From: Oscillatoriales cyanobacterium CG2_30_40_61
GTDB taxonomy: Bacteria; Cyanobacteriota; Cyanobacteriia; Cyanobacteriales; Microcoleaceae
Length of the DNA stretch: 58,088 nt
Reading direction: 5' to 3'
Assembly: GCA_001873365.1 (NCBI GenBank)
Contig: MNYZ01000090.1
Location: 1-58,088 of the forward strand
Numbering within the stretch: position 1 is the stretch's first letter; each line of letters starts with the position of its first letter. The notes below the pieces were generated by a model. The model worked only from the letters and a program-made list of their open reading frames with translations, was not told the DNA's origin and made no database searches. The position numbers were made by a program, and so were the translations under genes. This document shows positions 18,728 to 28,081 of this stretch, piece after piece.

Positions 18728-20017
18728 ATGGTATCCTCTCCCGTCAGAATCAATCCCGCACCGACTCCAGCCTATATTTGTCCCTACGATCGCACCTGTA
18801 GCTATTTAGGACAAGCGGCGGTTGAATTGGATCTCGATGACAATGTGCTGGTAGTATTACAACAACCGCGCAAAGTTGTCACCGTCTCAATTCCAGTCAA
18901 ACTTGATAACGGTAAAGTTGAGGTATTAGCCGGACATCGGGTGCAGCATTGCGATGTACTTGGCCCCTATAAAGGAGGTTTACGCTATCATCCTTCGGTG
19001 AATTTGGGAGAACTTTCCGCCCTAGCGATGTTAATGACCTGGAAATGCGCTTTATTGGGAATTCCCTACGGGGGTGCTAAGGGTGGCATTGGCTTTGACC
19101 CCAATCAATATAGTATTAATGAATTAGAACGGATCACCCGTCGTTACGCGAGTGAACTGATTAAAGATATTGGGCCAGAAACCGATATTCCTGCGCCCGA
19201 TGTTGGAACCTCCGCTCGAGAAATGGCTTGGATTATGGATACTTATTCAATGAACATGGGACGGGCAGTGCTGGGGGTGGTCACCGGAAAACCCCTATCT
19301 ATTGGCGGGTCAAAAGGACGGGAAATGGCAACCGGACGGGGTGTAATGATTACCGTGCGTGAAGCCCTGGCTGAACAGGGCAAATCCCTTGAAGGTACAG
19401 CCATTGTGATTCAGGGTTTCGGCAAAGTGGGGGCGGCGGCGGCGCAATTGTTTTATGAAGCGGGGGCAACGGTCTTAGCGGTTTCTAATGTCCATGGTGG
19501 GATCTATTCAGAAAATGGCCTAGATATTCGGGCCTTGCAAGCCTACGCAGCCCAAAACAATCATGATATTACGGGATTTCCTGATAGTGAACCGATTAGT
19601 AATTCCGAATTATTAACATTAGCTTGTGATGTGTTAATTCCGGCGGCGATGGAAGATCAAATCACCGAAGAAAATGCCGATCAAATCAAGGCTAAAATGA
19701 TCGCTGAAGCGGCTAATGCCCCGATTACATTATTAGCTGATCAAATGTTAGAAGCTCGGGGAATTATGGTTTTACCCGATATTCTCGCTAATGCGGGCGG
19801 CGTGGTTGTCAGTTATTGGGAATGGGTACAGGGTCAATCCTTTGTCTTCTGGGATGAAGAAAGGGTTAACTCAGAGATGGAACACCTGATGGTACAGGCC
19901 TATGCTCGTGTTAGTGAACGAGCTAAAAAACGGGGGGTTTCTATGCGATTAGCAGCCTATACTTTAGGCGTTGGTCGAGTAGCTCAAGCCTTAAAAGATC
20001 GGGGTTTGTATCCGTAA
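18728..20017 (+). CDS. gdhA: Glu/Leu/Phe/Val dehydrogenase, probably glutamate dehydrogenase
   Basis: A 429-residue cytosolic enzyme that reversibly aminates 2-oxoglutarate to glutamate with NAD(P)H. The catalytic and substrate-binding lysines lie in GPYKGGLRYHPSV and KCALLGIPYGGAKGGI. The Rossmann motif is GFGKVGAAAAQLFYEAGA, and the C-terminal AEAANAP and NAGGVVVSYWEW segments are typical of the family. Length fits hexameric GDH. It has a strong AGGAGG ribosome-binding site (18715-18720) and an NtcA-type site upstream. Coenzyme preference cannot be read with certainty. It complements the glsF route present later in the window. Confidence 0.92.
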   Translation: MVSSPVRINPAPTPAYICPYDRTCSYLGQAAVELDLDDNVLVVLQQPRKVVTVSIPVKLDNGKVEVLAGHRVQHCDVLGPYKGGLRYHPSVNLGELSALAMLMTWKCALLGIPYGGAKGGIGFDPNQYSINELERITRRYASELIKDIGPETDIPAPDVGTSAREMAWIMDTYSMNMGRAVLGVVTGKPLSIGGSKGREMATGRGVMITVREALAEQGKSLEGTAIVIQGFGKVGAAAAQLFYEAGATVLAVSNVHGGIYSENGLDIRALQAYAAQNNHDITGFPDSEPISNSELLTLACDVLIPAAMEDQITEENADQIKAKMIAEAANAPITLLADQMLEARGIMVLPDILANAGGVVVSYWEWVQGQSFVFWDEERVNSEMEHLMVQAYARVSERAKKRGVSMRLAAYTLGVGRVAQALKDRGLYP

Positions 20018-20040
20018 ATTGAGACAGAAAATAAAAAGCG

Positions 20041-20075
20041 GTAGGGGCGAATAGCCATTCGCCCCTACTTGATTT
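20041..20075 (+). terminator. Hairpin after gdhA
   Basis: A perfect 12-bp stem, GTAGGGGCGAAT (20041-20052) with ATTCGCCCCTAC (20057-20068), has a 4-nt loop and is followed by TTGATTT. It lies 23 bp after the gdhA stop. The sequence is also typical of a mobile palindromic repeat, so it may be a repeat now serving as a terminator. Confidence 0.65.
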
Positions 20076-20194
20076 AGACAGAAATTACAAGTTTTAGAAG
20101 AAGGAAATAATCTATCAACTTCTTGATGCGATACTTGTATGCTTGAAATATTATTGTTTTCAACTTTTCGATATAATCTAACAGATCATTAATC

Positions 20195-20818
20195 ATGGCT
20201 TTAAAGTTTATCTCCATCCCCCCGGAAACTGGCAAACCCCCTCAAGGGTTAATTGTGCTGATGCACGGTTGGGGAGCAAATGCCGAGGATCTGACCTCCC
20301 TGGTTCCAATGTTGCGTTTGAGCGACTATCAATTTATCTTTCCCCAGGCCCCCTTTCCCCATCCTCAAGCCCCGATGGGATGGGCTTGGTACGCCTTAGA
20401 AACCCCCGAATATGAAGGATTAGCCGAAACCCAACAGCAGGTCAGGGAATGGCTAGAATCCCTAGAAGTGAGTACCGGAGTCCCCCTATCCCGAACTATT
20501 TTAGGGGGATTTTCTCAAGGAGGGGCGATGGCGTTGGATATGGGACGTTATTTTCCTTTAGGGGGTTTAATTATTTTAAGTGGTTATTTGCATTTTTCCC
20601 CCGAACCTTTAGACCATGATTTACCCCCGGTATTAATGGTTCATGGAAAACAAGATCCGATTGTGCCAATAGAAGCCGCCGGGCAAGCCAGAAAAGCCTT
20701 TGAACAGTTGGGGGCAAAAGTTCAGTACCAAGAATTTAATATGGGTCATGAAATTCGACCCGAGGTTTTAGGCTTAATCAGAAGTTTTGTAATAGATTGT
20801 ATACCACAATCAACCTAA
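20195..20818 (+). CDS. Carboxylesterase/phospholipase-family alpha/beta hydrolase
   Basis: A 207-residue serine esterase of the carboxylesterase/lysophospholipase (YpfH-like) family. The chain begins with LIVLMHGWGANAEDL, the nucleophile is in GGFSQGGAMAL, the acid in HGKQDPIVP and the His in NMGHEI. Length and motif order match the family. It probably hydrolyses small acyl esters in the cytosol; substrate is not predictable. It lies upstream of the DUF2555-like gene and coaBC on the same strand, with gaps of 87 and 37 bp, so a three-gene operon is possible. Confidence 0.9.
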   Translation: MALKFISIPPETGKPPQGLIVLMHGWGANAEDLTSLVPMLRLSDYQFIFPQAPFPHPQAPMGWAWYALETPEYEGLAETQQQVREWLESLEVSTGVPLSRTILGGFSQGGAMALDMGRYFPLGGLIILSGYLHFSPEPLDHDLPPVLMVHGKQDPIVPIEAAGQARKAFEQLGAKVQYQEFNMGHEIRPEVLGLIRSFVIDCIPQST

Positions 20819-20905
20819 TAGCCTTAGTATAGAGGTGGGGTTATCCATTAATGGCAACTCCGCCAGTCATATCACAGCAAATGCAATTCACGGGAGGTTT
20901 AACTC

Positions 20906-21118
20906 ATGGCAACCTTGACTCTATCCTCACCGAATATGTCAAATCTAACGGCCGATGATGTGGCGGAACTGGCTGCGCGTCTGGAACGAGATGATTATGA
21001 TAATGCCTTTGAAGGACTCAATGATTGGCATTTGTTGCGCGCGATCGCATTTCAACGTCCCGAGCTAGTGGAGCCATATATTTACCTGCTCGACCTTGAA
21101 GCCTATGATGAAGCCTAA
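20906..21118 (+). CDS. Small acidic cyanobacterial protein (DUF2555-like)
   Basis: A 70-residue acidic protein: a Thr/Ser-rich start, then a compact helical region with AELAARLERDDYDNAFEGLNDWHLLRAIAFQRPEL. I recognise this as a DUF2555-type protein conserved in cyanobacteria, from memory and without a search. Function unknown. A GGGAGG site precedes the ATG. The 37-bp gap to coaBC suggests coexpression. Confidence 0.8.
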   Translation: MATLTLSSPNMSNLTADDVAELAARLERDDYDNAFEGLNDWHLLRAIAFQRPELVEPYIYLLDLEAYDEA

Positions 21119-21155
21119 CCCTTTAATTGTTTTTAGGTTGGAATTAGGTTAACAA

Positions 21156-22424
21156 ATGGAAATGATTTTGCCTTCCACCTTGAATAAGCATATTCTAATT
21201 GGCATTAGTGGAGGCATTGCAGCCTATAAAGTCTGTGAAATTGTTTCAACTTTAGCAAAAGCTGGGGCTGATGTGCGAGTTATTTTGACCGACTCAGCCC
21301 AAGAATTTATTACTCCTTTAACATTCGCCACCCTCTCCCGTCATGCAGCTTATACGGATCGAGAATTCTGGCAACCAACCCACGGCCGTCCGCTACACAT
21401 TCAGTTAGGAGAATGGGCTGATATTTTTTTAATTGCACCCCTAACTGCGAATACCTTGGCAAAATTGGCTACGGGATTTTCAGATAATTTGCTCACTAAT
21501 ACGGTTTTAGCCTCCAGTTGTCCAGTGTTACTCGCTCCAGCCATGAATCGGGAAATGTGGAAACAAATTTCGGTACAACGCAATTGGCAAACCCTATTTT
21601 TAGATCCTCGGTTTCATGGTATTACCCCCGTTGATGGCATTCTTGCCTGTGATCTTCTGGCCACAAACCCAAGCAATTCCTCTAAGGAAGGGGCTGGAAG
21701 AATGGCCGAACCCAAACAAATATTAGCTCATATTAATTCTTTATTAAATACCAAAGGCAAACGAGATTTAATTAGAAAACAGATATTAATTAGTGCGGGC
21801 GGAACCCGGGAACATCTTGATCCGGTACGGTTTATTGGCAATCCGTCAACGGGTAAAATGGGACTAGCTTTAGTACAAGCGGCAATTCATCGAGGAGCCT
21901 CAGTCACCTTAGTACATGGCCCGATGAATACGGAATTGGTAGGGAATTTAACCGAAGTGGAGTTAATCTCCGTCACCAGTGGGGAGGAAATGTATCGGCA
22001 GATGCTGACACAATTTCCCCAAGCGGATATAACCGTAATGGCGGCGGCCGTGGGAGATGTGAAACCTGCTATTTATAGTCAGGATAAATTACCCAAAGCT
22101 CTTTTACCCAAGGAACTGCAATTAGAACCTATTATTGATATTGTAGCAGAATTGGGCAAAATCAAACAACCCCATCAAAAATTAGTCGGGTTTGCGGCAC
22201 AAACCGGGGAAATTTGTACCCCGGCGGAAAATAAATTAAAGCGAAAAAACTTAGATGTTATTGTTGCTAATCCTATCGATTTACCTGATGCTGGATTTGG
22301 CAGTGAAACTAATCAAGGGATATTATTAAGTCGTCAGGGACATCAGTTAGAAATTGGGGCTTGTAGCAAGTTACAATTAGCCCATCAGTTGTTTGATTTT
22401 ATAGAGAAAAACTGCTATAAATAA
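21156..22424 (+). CDS. coaBC: Bifunctional phosphopantothenoylcysteine decarboxylase / phosphopantothenate-cysteine ligase
   Basis: A 422-residue coenzyme A biosynthesis enzyme. The N-terminal CoaC flavoprotein domain shows [28 protein letters not shown] and PAMNREMW. The C-terminal CoaB ligase shows [24 protein letters not shown] and AAAVGDVKP. The CoaC substrate clamp, normally a short LACG/D...GxGRM loop, here reads ACD, then about a dozen extra residues ([12 protein letters not shown]), then GAGRM, so the flap is longer than usual. The catalytic Cys is present. Met3 (21162) is an alternative start. Confidence 0.94.
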   Translation: MEMILPSTLNKHILIGISGGIAAYKVCEIVSTLAKAGADVRVILTDSAQEFITPLTFATLSRHAAYTDREFWQPTHGRPLHIQLGEWADIFLIAPLTANTLAKLATGFSDNLLTNTVLASSCPVLLAPAMNREMWKQISVQRNWQTLFLDPRFHGITPVDGILACDLLATNPSNSSKEGAGRMAEPKQILAHINSLLNTKGKRDLIRKQILISAGGTREHLDPVRFIGNPSTGKMGLALVQAAIHRGASVTLVHGPMNTELVGNLTEVELISVTSGEEMYRQMLTQFPQADITVMAAAVGDVKPAIYSQDKLPKALLPKELQLEPIIDIVAELGKIKQPHQKLVGFAAQTGEICTPAENKLKRKNLDVIVANPIDLPDAGFGSETNQGILLSRQGHQLEIGACSKLQLAHQLFDFIEKNCYK

Positions 22425-22540
22425 CAACTAATAACTAATAATCGTTTTTCACTCCTACCCATCGTTTCTAACTCTTAAATTAAGTTTTCGATATCAATTT
22501 CTTGAACGGGAAAAAGAGTTATAGCAATGAGTAGGTTAAT

Positions 22541-22577
22541 GTTTACAACTTCTTTGTGTCTTTGTGTCTTTGTGGTA
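22541..22577. repeat. Dispersed CTTTGTGT-type repeat, copy 2
   Basis: This is nearly identical to the copy at 15208-15242 (ACAACTTCTTTGTGTCTTTG, then TGTCTTTGTGG). It lies in the gap between the convergent coaBC and ndhD genes. Confidence 0.8.
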
Positions 22578-22649
22578 ACATTTAAGGCTTGACCCTTGTA
22601 AAAAAGCCAGGACGACCTGCTATAAGAGTGCGTAGTGCTATATATAACA

Positions 22650-22690
22650 CATAAAAACAAACCCGATTTCTTCAAGAAACCGGGTTTATG
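22650..22690 (-). terminator. ndhD terminator built from the palindromic repeat
   Basis: On the minus strand, AAACCCGGTTTCTT pairs with AAGAAATCGGGTTT (22659-22687) and is followed by GTTTTTATG. It lies about 25 bp past the ndhD stop codon, so it fits a Rho-independent terminator. The stem is a version of the AGAAACCCGGTTTCT repeat family. Confidence 0.75.
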
Positions 22691-22711
22691 AAATCAATAT
22701 TTGATCACTAA

Positions 22712-24298
22712 CTAATTGCCAATTTTAGGCGCGGTCACAGATAGGAATTTCCATTGACTAGGTTTAACTTCTGGAGTTTTTTGCGCTAAAGTCGGAACAG
22801 AATGACGAATTAATGCTGTTAACTGTGTGGTGGTGGAATCATAGACCTGGGTTAATATTTTTGGATATAACCCAATCCCAATAATCGGCACTAATAAACA
22901 GGCAATGATGAACACTTCCCGGGGTTCAGCATCCACCAATTTTTCATGTTCCACTAATTCTTTATTTTCCGGGCCATAGAGAATTTCACGCAACATGGAG
23001 AGCAGATAAATCGGAGTTAAAATTACTCCAATGGCTGCTAATAAAATCACGATGACTTTAAAAGTTGAGTTATAGGCATCACTGGTAGCAAACCCAATAA
23101 ATACCATTAACTCAGCCACAAATCCACTCATCCCCGGCAGTGCGAGGGATGCCATACTGCAAGCTGTCCACATGGCGAAGACCTTTTTCATCTTGACGCC
23201 AACCCCACCCATTTCATCCAACATTAAGGTATGGGTGCGGTCGTAGGTACAGCCAACTAAAAAGAATAAACTTGCCCCAATTAACCCGTGGGAAACCATT
23301 TGTAACATCGCCCCACTCATACCAATATCGGTGAAGGATGCCATCCCAATTAACACAAATCCCATGTGGGAAATTGACGAATAGGCAATTTTTCGTTTGA
23401 GGTTTCTTTGGGCAAAGGAAGTAAAGGCGGCATAGACAATATTAACCACCCCTAAAATAACTAGAATTGGAGCAAAAGTCGCATGGGCATCGGGTAACAT
23501 TCCGACGTTCATTCTTAGTAACGCATATCCCCCCATTTTTAACAGAATTCCTGCTAGTAACATATGGGCGGGAGCAGTGGCTTCTCCATGGGCATCGGGG
23601 AGCCAAGTATGCAGGGGAAAAATGGGTAATTTCACCCCGTAAGCTATGAGGAACCCACCATATAATAAAAGTTGTAAATTCAGGGGATAATGTTTGGCAG
23701 CAATCGCCTGCATATCAAAGGTAACCGTATCCCCAAAAAATGCCATGGCTAGGGAACCCACCAAAATAAATAGCGAACCTCCTGCTGTATAAAGAATAAA
23801 TTTCGTAGCAGCATAGAGGCGTTTTTTCCCTCCCCAAATCGATAGAATTAGGTAAACCGGAACTAATTCTAATTCCCATACCAAAAAGAACAGCAACATA
23901 TCCTGAACGGCAAATACGGCAATCTGTCCGCCGTACATTAATAACATCAGGAAATAGAATAATTTCGGTTTCAGGGTGACCGGCCAAGCAGCTAAAGTCG
24001 CTAAAGTGGTGATAAATCCTGTCAAAATAATTAGGGGCATGGATAACCCATCGGCCCCTACAGACCAATTCAAATCAATTTGGGGAACCCAAGTATATTT
24101 TTCTACGAGTTGTAAACCTGGGGTCTGAAAATCGTAGCCATTATTAAAGGCATAAATCAGGATGGTAAAATTAACCAGCCCCACAATTAAAGCGTACCAT
24201 CTCACCGTTTTTCCATCTTTATCGGGAATAATTGGAATCAGTAAGGCGGCGATAAGTGGAAATAAGATGGTAATTGTTAGCCAAGGAAAATGTTCCAT
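22712..24298 (-). CDS. ndhD: NAD(P)H-quinone oxidoreductase chain 4 (NdhD1 type)
   Basis: A 528-residue antiporter-like proton-pumping subunit of the NDH-1 complex in thylakoid membranes, serving respiration and cyclic electron flow around photosystem I. It has about 14 transmembrane helices. Signature stretches include [18 protein letters not shown], the Lys/His-bearing [14 protein letters not shown] and [19 protein letters not shown]. The overall pattern fits NdhD1 of NDH-1L rather than the CO2-uptake paralogs, supported by the adjacent ndhF. It lies 149 bp downstream of ndhF on the same strand. The C-terminal tail is hydrophilic. Confidence 0.95.
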   Translation of the reverse strand: MEHFPWLTITILFPLIAALLIPIIPDKDGKTVRWYALIVGLVNFTILIYAFNNGYDFQTPGLQLVEKYTWVPQIDLNWSVGADGLSMPLIILTGFITTLATLAAWPVTLKPKLFYFLMLLMYGGQIAVFAVQDMLLFFLVWELELVPVYLILSIWGGKKRLYAATKFILYTAGGSLFILVGSLAMAFFGDTVTFDMQAIAAKHYPLNLQLLLYGGFLIAYGVKLPIFPLHTWLPDAHGEATAPAHMLLAGILLKMGGYALLRMNVGMLPDAHATFAPILVILGVVNIVYAAFTSFAQRNLKRKIAYSSISHMGFVLIGMASFTDIGMSGAMLQMVSHGLIGASLFFLVGCTYDRTHTLMLDEMGGVGVKMKKVFAMWTACSMASLALPGMSGFVAELMVFIGFATSDAYNSTFKVIVILLAAIGVILTPIYLLSMLREILYGPENKELVEHEKLVDAEPREVFIIACLLVPIIGIGLYPKILTQVYDSTTTQLTALIRHSVPTLAQKTPEVKPSQWKFLSVTAPKIGN

Positions 24299-24372
24299 AG
24301 ATTAAGCACTAAATGAAGGAATTAAAATTAAGCTACAATCAGTTAGCACGTCTAACCACTGTTAACTGGTAC

Positions 24373-24425
24373 GGGCGGGTTCCGTTAGATCTTTGTTAAT
24401 TATATAAATTTTGATGAACCCGCCC
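24373..24425. repeat. Inverted repeat between ndhF and ndhD
   Basis: GGGCGGGTTC (24373-24382) and GAACCCGCCC (24416-24425) form a 10-bp stem with a 33-nt AT-rich loop. It lies in the ndhF-ndhD spacer and could alter the ratio of the two messages, or it could simply be an inserted repeat. Confidence 0.7.
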
Positions 24426-24447
24426 CTACAACTGATAACTGATGAAT

Positions 24448-26502
24448 TTAACCAGTAATTCCTGAGAAGACAACGAAGCCAAGAACGGCTACAAATACAA
24501 TCAGGGCGTAGAATTGAGCGCGACCATTTTCCAGGTATTTTAAACCTTCTCCGGTGACTAAGGTGACTAACCCGGTCAGGTTAACTGCCCCATCGACAAC
24601 GCGATAATCAACTTCCATCACTTGTCGGGCTAACCGACGACTACCCCGCACAAATAGGACTTCGTTAATATCATCCAGATACCATTTGTTTTTGGAAAAA
24701 TTGTACAAGGCTGGATATTTTGCAGCGATTGCAACGGGATCAATTTTACCCGCTAAATACATCAAATAGGAAATACTAATTCCTATTAAAGCAATACCAA
24801 CGGAACTTCCAGCCATAATCAAAAATTCCGTCAATTCAAATTCCGCCAAATGTTCCTGAACCTGTTTCACACTTTCCCCAGGGGCGTGAATAAACAGTTC
24901 AAAAATATTATTAAACGGAGTTCCCACCAACCCAATGAATACCGAAGGAACCGCTAATACCATTAACGGTAAAATCATGGTAATTGGGGACTCATGGGGA
25001 TCGTGGCTATGGCCATGATCATCGCCGTGGGCTAACTCGTCGGGGTTCATCGCCCCAGGGCCAAAGGCAAATTGAGGGCCATTGGCTTCGGTTAACAGAT
25101 TTTGTTGAATGGTGGTGTCATTACCTCGGAATTTACCCTCAAAGGTCATAAAATACATTCGGAACATATAGAAGGCAGTCATTCCGGCCGTTAACCAACC
25201 GACTAACCATAATATCGGGTTAGCGGCAAAGGCATTACTGAGAATTTCATCCTTTGACCAGAAACCCGCAAAGGGGGGAATGCCACAAATTGCTAAAGTC
25301 CCCACCAGGAAACAGGCGGAGGTAACGGGCATATATTTGCGTAACCCGCCCATCAGACGCATATCCTGAGCTAAAACGGGTTCATGGCCAACAACAGACT
25401 CCATGCCGTGAATGACCGAACCCGAACACAGGAATAACATGGCCTTAAAATAGGCGTGGGTCATCAGGTGGAATAGTCCGGCACTGTAGGCGCCCACACC
25501 CATGGCCATTACCATGTAACCCAATTGGGAAATAGTCGAATAGGCTAAACCTTTTTTAATGTCATTTTGGGTTAAGGCGATAGTAGCCCCCAAGAAGGCG
25601 GTAAAGCATCCGGTAAAGGCAATAATATTCATCACCGTTGGCAACCCTTCAAAGACGGGGTACATCCGGGCGACTAAAAACACCCCGGCGGCCACCATCG
25701 TGGCCGCGTGAATTAAGGCAGAAATCGGGGTTGGGCCTTCCATGGCGTCGGGAAGCCAAACGTGCAGGGGGAATTGGGCCGACTTAGCCACGGGGCCGAG
25801 GAATACTAACACCCCTAAAAGGGTCGCTAAAATTACGCTCAGGGAACCGGTTTCTACGGCTTGTTCTAGGCGTTCTCCCATTAATGCAAAATCAAAGGTA
25901 TTGGTAGCCCAATAGATGCCTAATATTCCTAAGAGTAAACCAAAGTCACCGACTCGGTTGGTGACAAAGGCTTTTTGACAGGCATCGGCGGCGGGTTTGC
26001 GGTCGTACCAGAACCCAATTAACAGGTAGGAACACATCCCCACCAGTTCCCAGAAAATATAAACCTGAATCAAGTTTGGGCAAATTACCAGCCCTAACAT
26101 GGAAGAACTAAATAAACTCAGATAGGCATAAAAGCGTACATATCCGGGGTCATGGGCCATATAACCATCGGTGTAGATCATGACCAGGAAGGCAACGGTA
26201 GCCACAATTGCCAGCATCACCGTTGCTAGATGGTCAATGGTATAACCCATCGTTAGTCTAAAGTCTCCGGCCGCTGCCCAGTCAATAATATAGGTGTAGG
26301 GAGCGTGACCGCTTAGTTGACTCCAAAGCAGGGCAAAAGATAAGACCATTGATGCCCCTAGGGTTGAGACGAGAAAGGTTGAACAAACTTGTCTCAAATT
26401 GTTAGTGGCGGTGTTGAAAGAAATTAGCCCGACCCCAACCAGGGTTGCACCTAATAGGGGCAACACAGGAATTAACCAGGCGTATTGATAGAGAGGTTCC
26501 AT
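24448..26502 (-). CDS. ndhF: NAD(P)H-quinone oxidoreductase chain 5 (NdhF1 type)
   Basis: A 684-residue antiporter-like NDH-1 subunit with a C-terminal lateral helix extension. The ORF extends upstream to 26610, but the family start MEPLYQYAWLIPVLPL begins at 26502, and the 36 residues before it look non-coding. Motifs include FWELVGMCSYLLIGFW, the proton channel segments VWLPDAMEGPTPISALIHAATMVAAG and GLAYSTISQLGYM, and a His/Asp-rich loop (HGDDHGHSHDPHES) that may bind metal. It is the first gene of the ndhF-ndhD pair. Confidence 0.95.
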   Translation of the reverse strand: MEPLYQYAWLIPVLPLLGATLVGVGLISFNTATNNLRQVCSTFLVSTLGASMVLSFALLWSQLSGHAPYTYIIDWAAAGDFRLTMGYTIDHLATVMLAIVATVAFLVMIYTDGYMAHDPGYVRFYAYLSLFSSSMLGLVICPNLIQVYIFWELVGMCSYLLIGFWYDRKPAADACQKAFVTNRVGDFGLLLGILGIYWATNTFDFALMGERLEQAVETGSLSVILATLLGVLVFLGPVAKSAQFPLHVWLPDAMEGPTPISALIHAATMVAAGVFLVARMYPVFEGLPTVMNIIAFTGCFTAFLGATIALTQNDIKKGLAYSTISQLGYMVMAMGVGAYSAGLFHLMTHAYFKAMLFLCSGSVIHGMESVVGHEPVLAQDMRLMGGLRKYMPVTSACFLVGTLAICGIPPFAGFWSKDEILSNAFAANPILWLVGWLTAGMTAFYMFRMYFMTFEGKFRGNDTTIQQNLLTEANGPQFAFGPGAMNPDELAHGDDHGHSHDPHESPITMILPLMVLAVPSVFIGLVGTPFNNIFELFIHAPGESVKQVQEHLAEFELTEFLIMAGSSVGIALIGISISYLMYLAGKIDPVAIAAKYPALYNFSKNKWYLDDINEVLFVRGSRRLARQVMEVDYRVVDGAVNLTGLVTLVTGEGLKYLENGRAQFYALIVFVAVLGFVVFSGITG

Positions 26503-26716
26503 AACTATGTCAACTTTATAGTTCTTAATGAACTTGCCAAAACTGTTGATAATTTTGACACAGAGTATGAACCTTATGGGTAAAAATTCCTGAAATCTTC
26601 GCAAAGCCAAAACTTGTAAATCGGTTTTTTGGCTTCGGCTGTCCCTGGTTTTTCACTTTTGGGATAAAATGCCCATGATAACAAAGTGATCACATTGTTA
26701 TCGTTCACTGATAACT

Positions 26717-26833
26717 GATCCAGACGCGCCGTGGCACGTCTCTACACTGATCACTGATCCAGACGCGCCGTGGCACGTCTCTACACTGATCACTGATCCA
26801 GACGCGCCGTGGCACGTCTCTACACTGATAACT
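26717..26833. repeat. 39-bp tandem repeat, three copies
   Basis: Units at 26717-26755, 26756-26794 and 26795-26833 share the core CCAGACGCGCCGTGGCACGT followed by CTCTACACTGAT; the third differs only at its end. The flanking ATAACTGAT/GATCACTGAT sequence belongs to another dispersed repeat. The array overlaps the 3' end of the thioredoxin gene. Confidence 0.92.
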
Positions 26834-27194
26834 GATTAGTGATCACTGATAACTGATGATGGTTTGGATAATTGGTCATAAAACTATCCAGACGGCGACG
26901 TAAATCTTCTCGACCTTGAAAATGTTCGAGTCGATAGACCACCTGACCTTGATCAAAAATCATTAATGTCGGTAAAGTTTGGAGGCGGTAGGTACTCGCT
27001 AACTTTAAACTTTGATCGGCATTTACACTGACTAACTTGATTGTGCCTCGCCAGTCCTGCTGGAATTGACTCAGTTGGGGCATAATCAGCTTACAAATTC
27101 CACACCAAGGCGCCCAAAAATGTACTAAAACCGGAGAAGAAGATTCCAGAACTTCTTGAGTAAACATCTGCTCATTGATCGACAATAGCATCAT
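26820..27194 (-). CDS. Thioredoxin-family protein
   Basis: A 124-residue thioredoxin-fold protein with the active site WCGIC (Cys31 and Cys34; Ile where classical thioredoxins have Pro) and the cis-proline segment TLPTLMIF. It probably acts as a cytosolic disulfide reductase. The last dozen residues (HQLSVITNQLSV) are translated from an intergenic ATCAGTTATCAGTGATCA-type repeat, so the native C-terminus has been replaced or extended by repeat insertion. Start at 27194 or the second Met at 27191. It precedes ndhF on the same strand, but 317 bp and the repeat array separate them. Confidence 0.9.
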   Translation of the reverse strand: MMLLSINEQMFTQEVLESSSPVLVHFWAPWCGICKLIMPQLSQFQQDWRGTIKLVSVNADQSLKLASTYRLQTLPTLMIFDQGQVVYRLEHFQGREDLRRRLDSFMTNYPNHHQLSVITNQLSV

Positions 27195-27239
27195 CTCTCA
27201 AATTTTATTAATCACAGTTTTTATATCCTTGGGATCATG

Positions 27240-27953
27240 CTACCAGTCTACGTTACCTGTTGCACGCATTAATAAGGGATGAATTTGCCAGAGTAACAGG
27301 ATAAAAATACCGACTCCTAAATAAGACCATCGGAAAAACTCTTTTAATTCAAGGGTTTGGCGACCTTGGGCGATCGCTAAAAATGGAATTACAGAGGTAC
27401 GAGATCTCACGGTTTCAAAGGATTTGCCATAACGGGCCAACAAACGCCGATCACCATGCCACACAGCAAATAAATGATGCAAGATCAGCCCTAGGGAAGT
27501 TAACAGGGTGAAACTTGTCCCCATCCATAAACTATGACCCACACACCAAATTACTTGACCCACCATTTGTGGATGTCTGGTAATGCGGATAATTCCAGTT
27601 TCATAGAGATGGACTTCCGGTTTTTGAATGGCGGCAATTTCTAACAAGTTAAAGGTGGCTGGATAGAGAAAAATAAATGAAATTGCTGATAAGATCCAAA
27701 CTATCGGTTTAACCACAACTCTATCCTGCACCATCCAAAGTTGTAGTCCATCGTAACGATGATTAAAAAAGTAGATAATTAGAACCGTGGCAAAGGGGAT
27801 ACTCACTAAAGCAAATAAAACTCGATAAGCCCGCGCCCCAATTTTTGATTCTCCCCAGGGTCGCAGGGCTGCTAAACCACTATGGGCGATCGCAAATCCC
27901 AAAATTAACCCCAACATCACAAAATGGCTAGACGTTAGCCAATGCTCAGACAT
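27240..27953 (-). CDS. NnrU-family membrane protein (possible zeta-carotene isomerase-like)
   Basis: A 237-residue integral membrane protein with about six hydrophobic helices. The segment about 120-175 (ETGIIRITRHPQMVGQVIWCVGHSLWMG, HHLFAVWHGDRRLLARYGKSF) carries the conserved His and Arg residues of the NnrU family. Plant 15-cis-zeta-carotene isomerase (Z-ISO), a heme enzyme, belongs to the same superfamily. A carotenoid role is thus possible but not shown; there are no denitrification or carotenoid genes nearby. It is divergent from the first rbcR-like gene, so that regulator could control it. Confidence 0.85.
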   Translation of the reverse strand: MSEHWLTSSHFVMLGLILGFAIAHSGLAALRPWGESKIGARAYRVLFALVSIPFATVLIIYFFNHRYDGLQLWMVQDRVVVKPIVWILSAISFIFLYPATFNLLEIAAIQKPEVHLYETGIIRITRHPQMVGQVIWCVGHSLWMGTSFTLLTSLGLILHHLFAVWHGDRRLLARYGKSFETVRSRTSVIPFLAIAQGRQTLELKEFFRWSYLGVGIFILLLWQIHPLLMRATGNVDW

Positions 27954-28081
27954 TTTGACCTTTTCTCCATTAATAATAAAGTTAATTTCAATTACCCTTC
28001 ATCGTTGCAGTATGCTGAAAGAACTTGATCCCCCATCCTAAAAAGTCATCACGCTTCCTTATTTTACCGAGGTTGAGGAAT

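Noticed and set aside
22475-22675. 66-codon minus-strand ORF between coaBC and ndhD
   Set aside because: It is composed largely of dispersed repeats (the CTTTGTG units), has no family features and lies in a repeat-rich gap.
24448-26610. Longer NdhF beginning at 26610
   Set aside because: The first 36 residues do not look like NdhF. The family start MEPLYQYAW at 26502 is a better choice.
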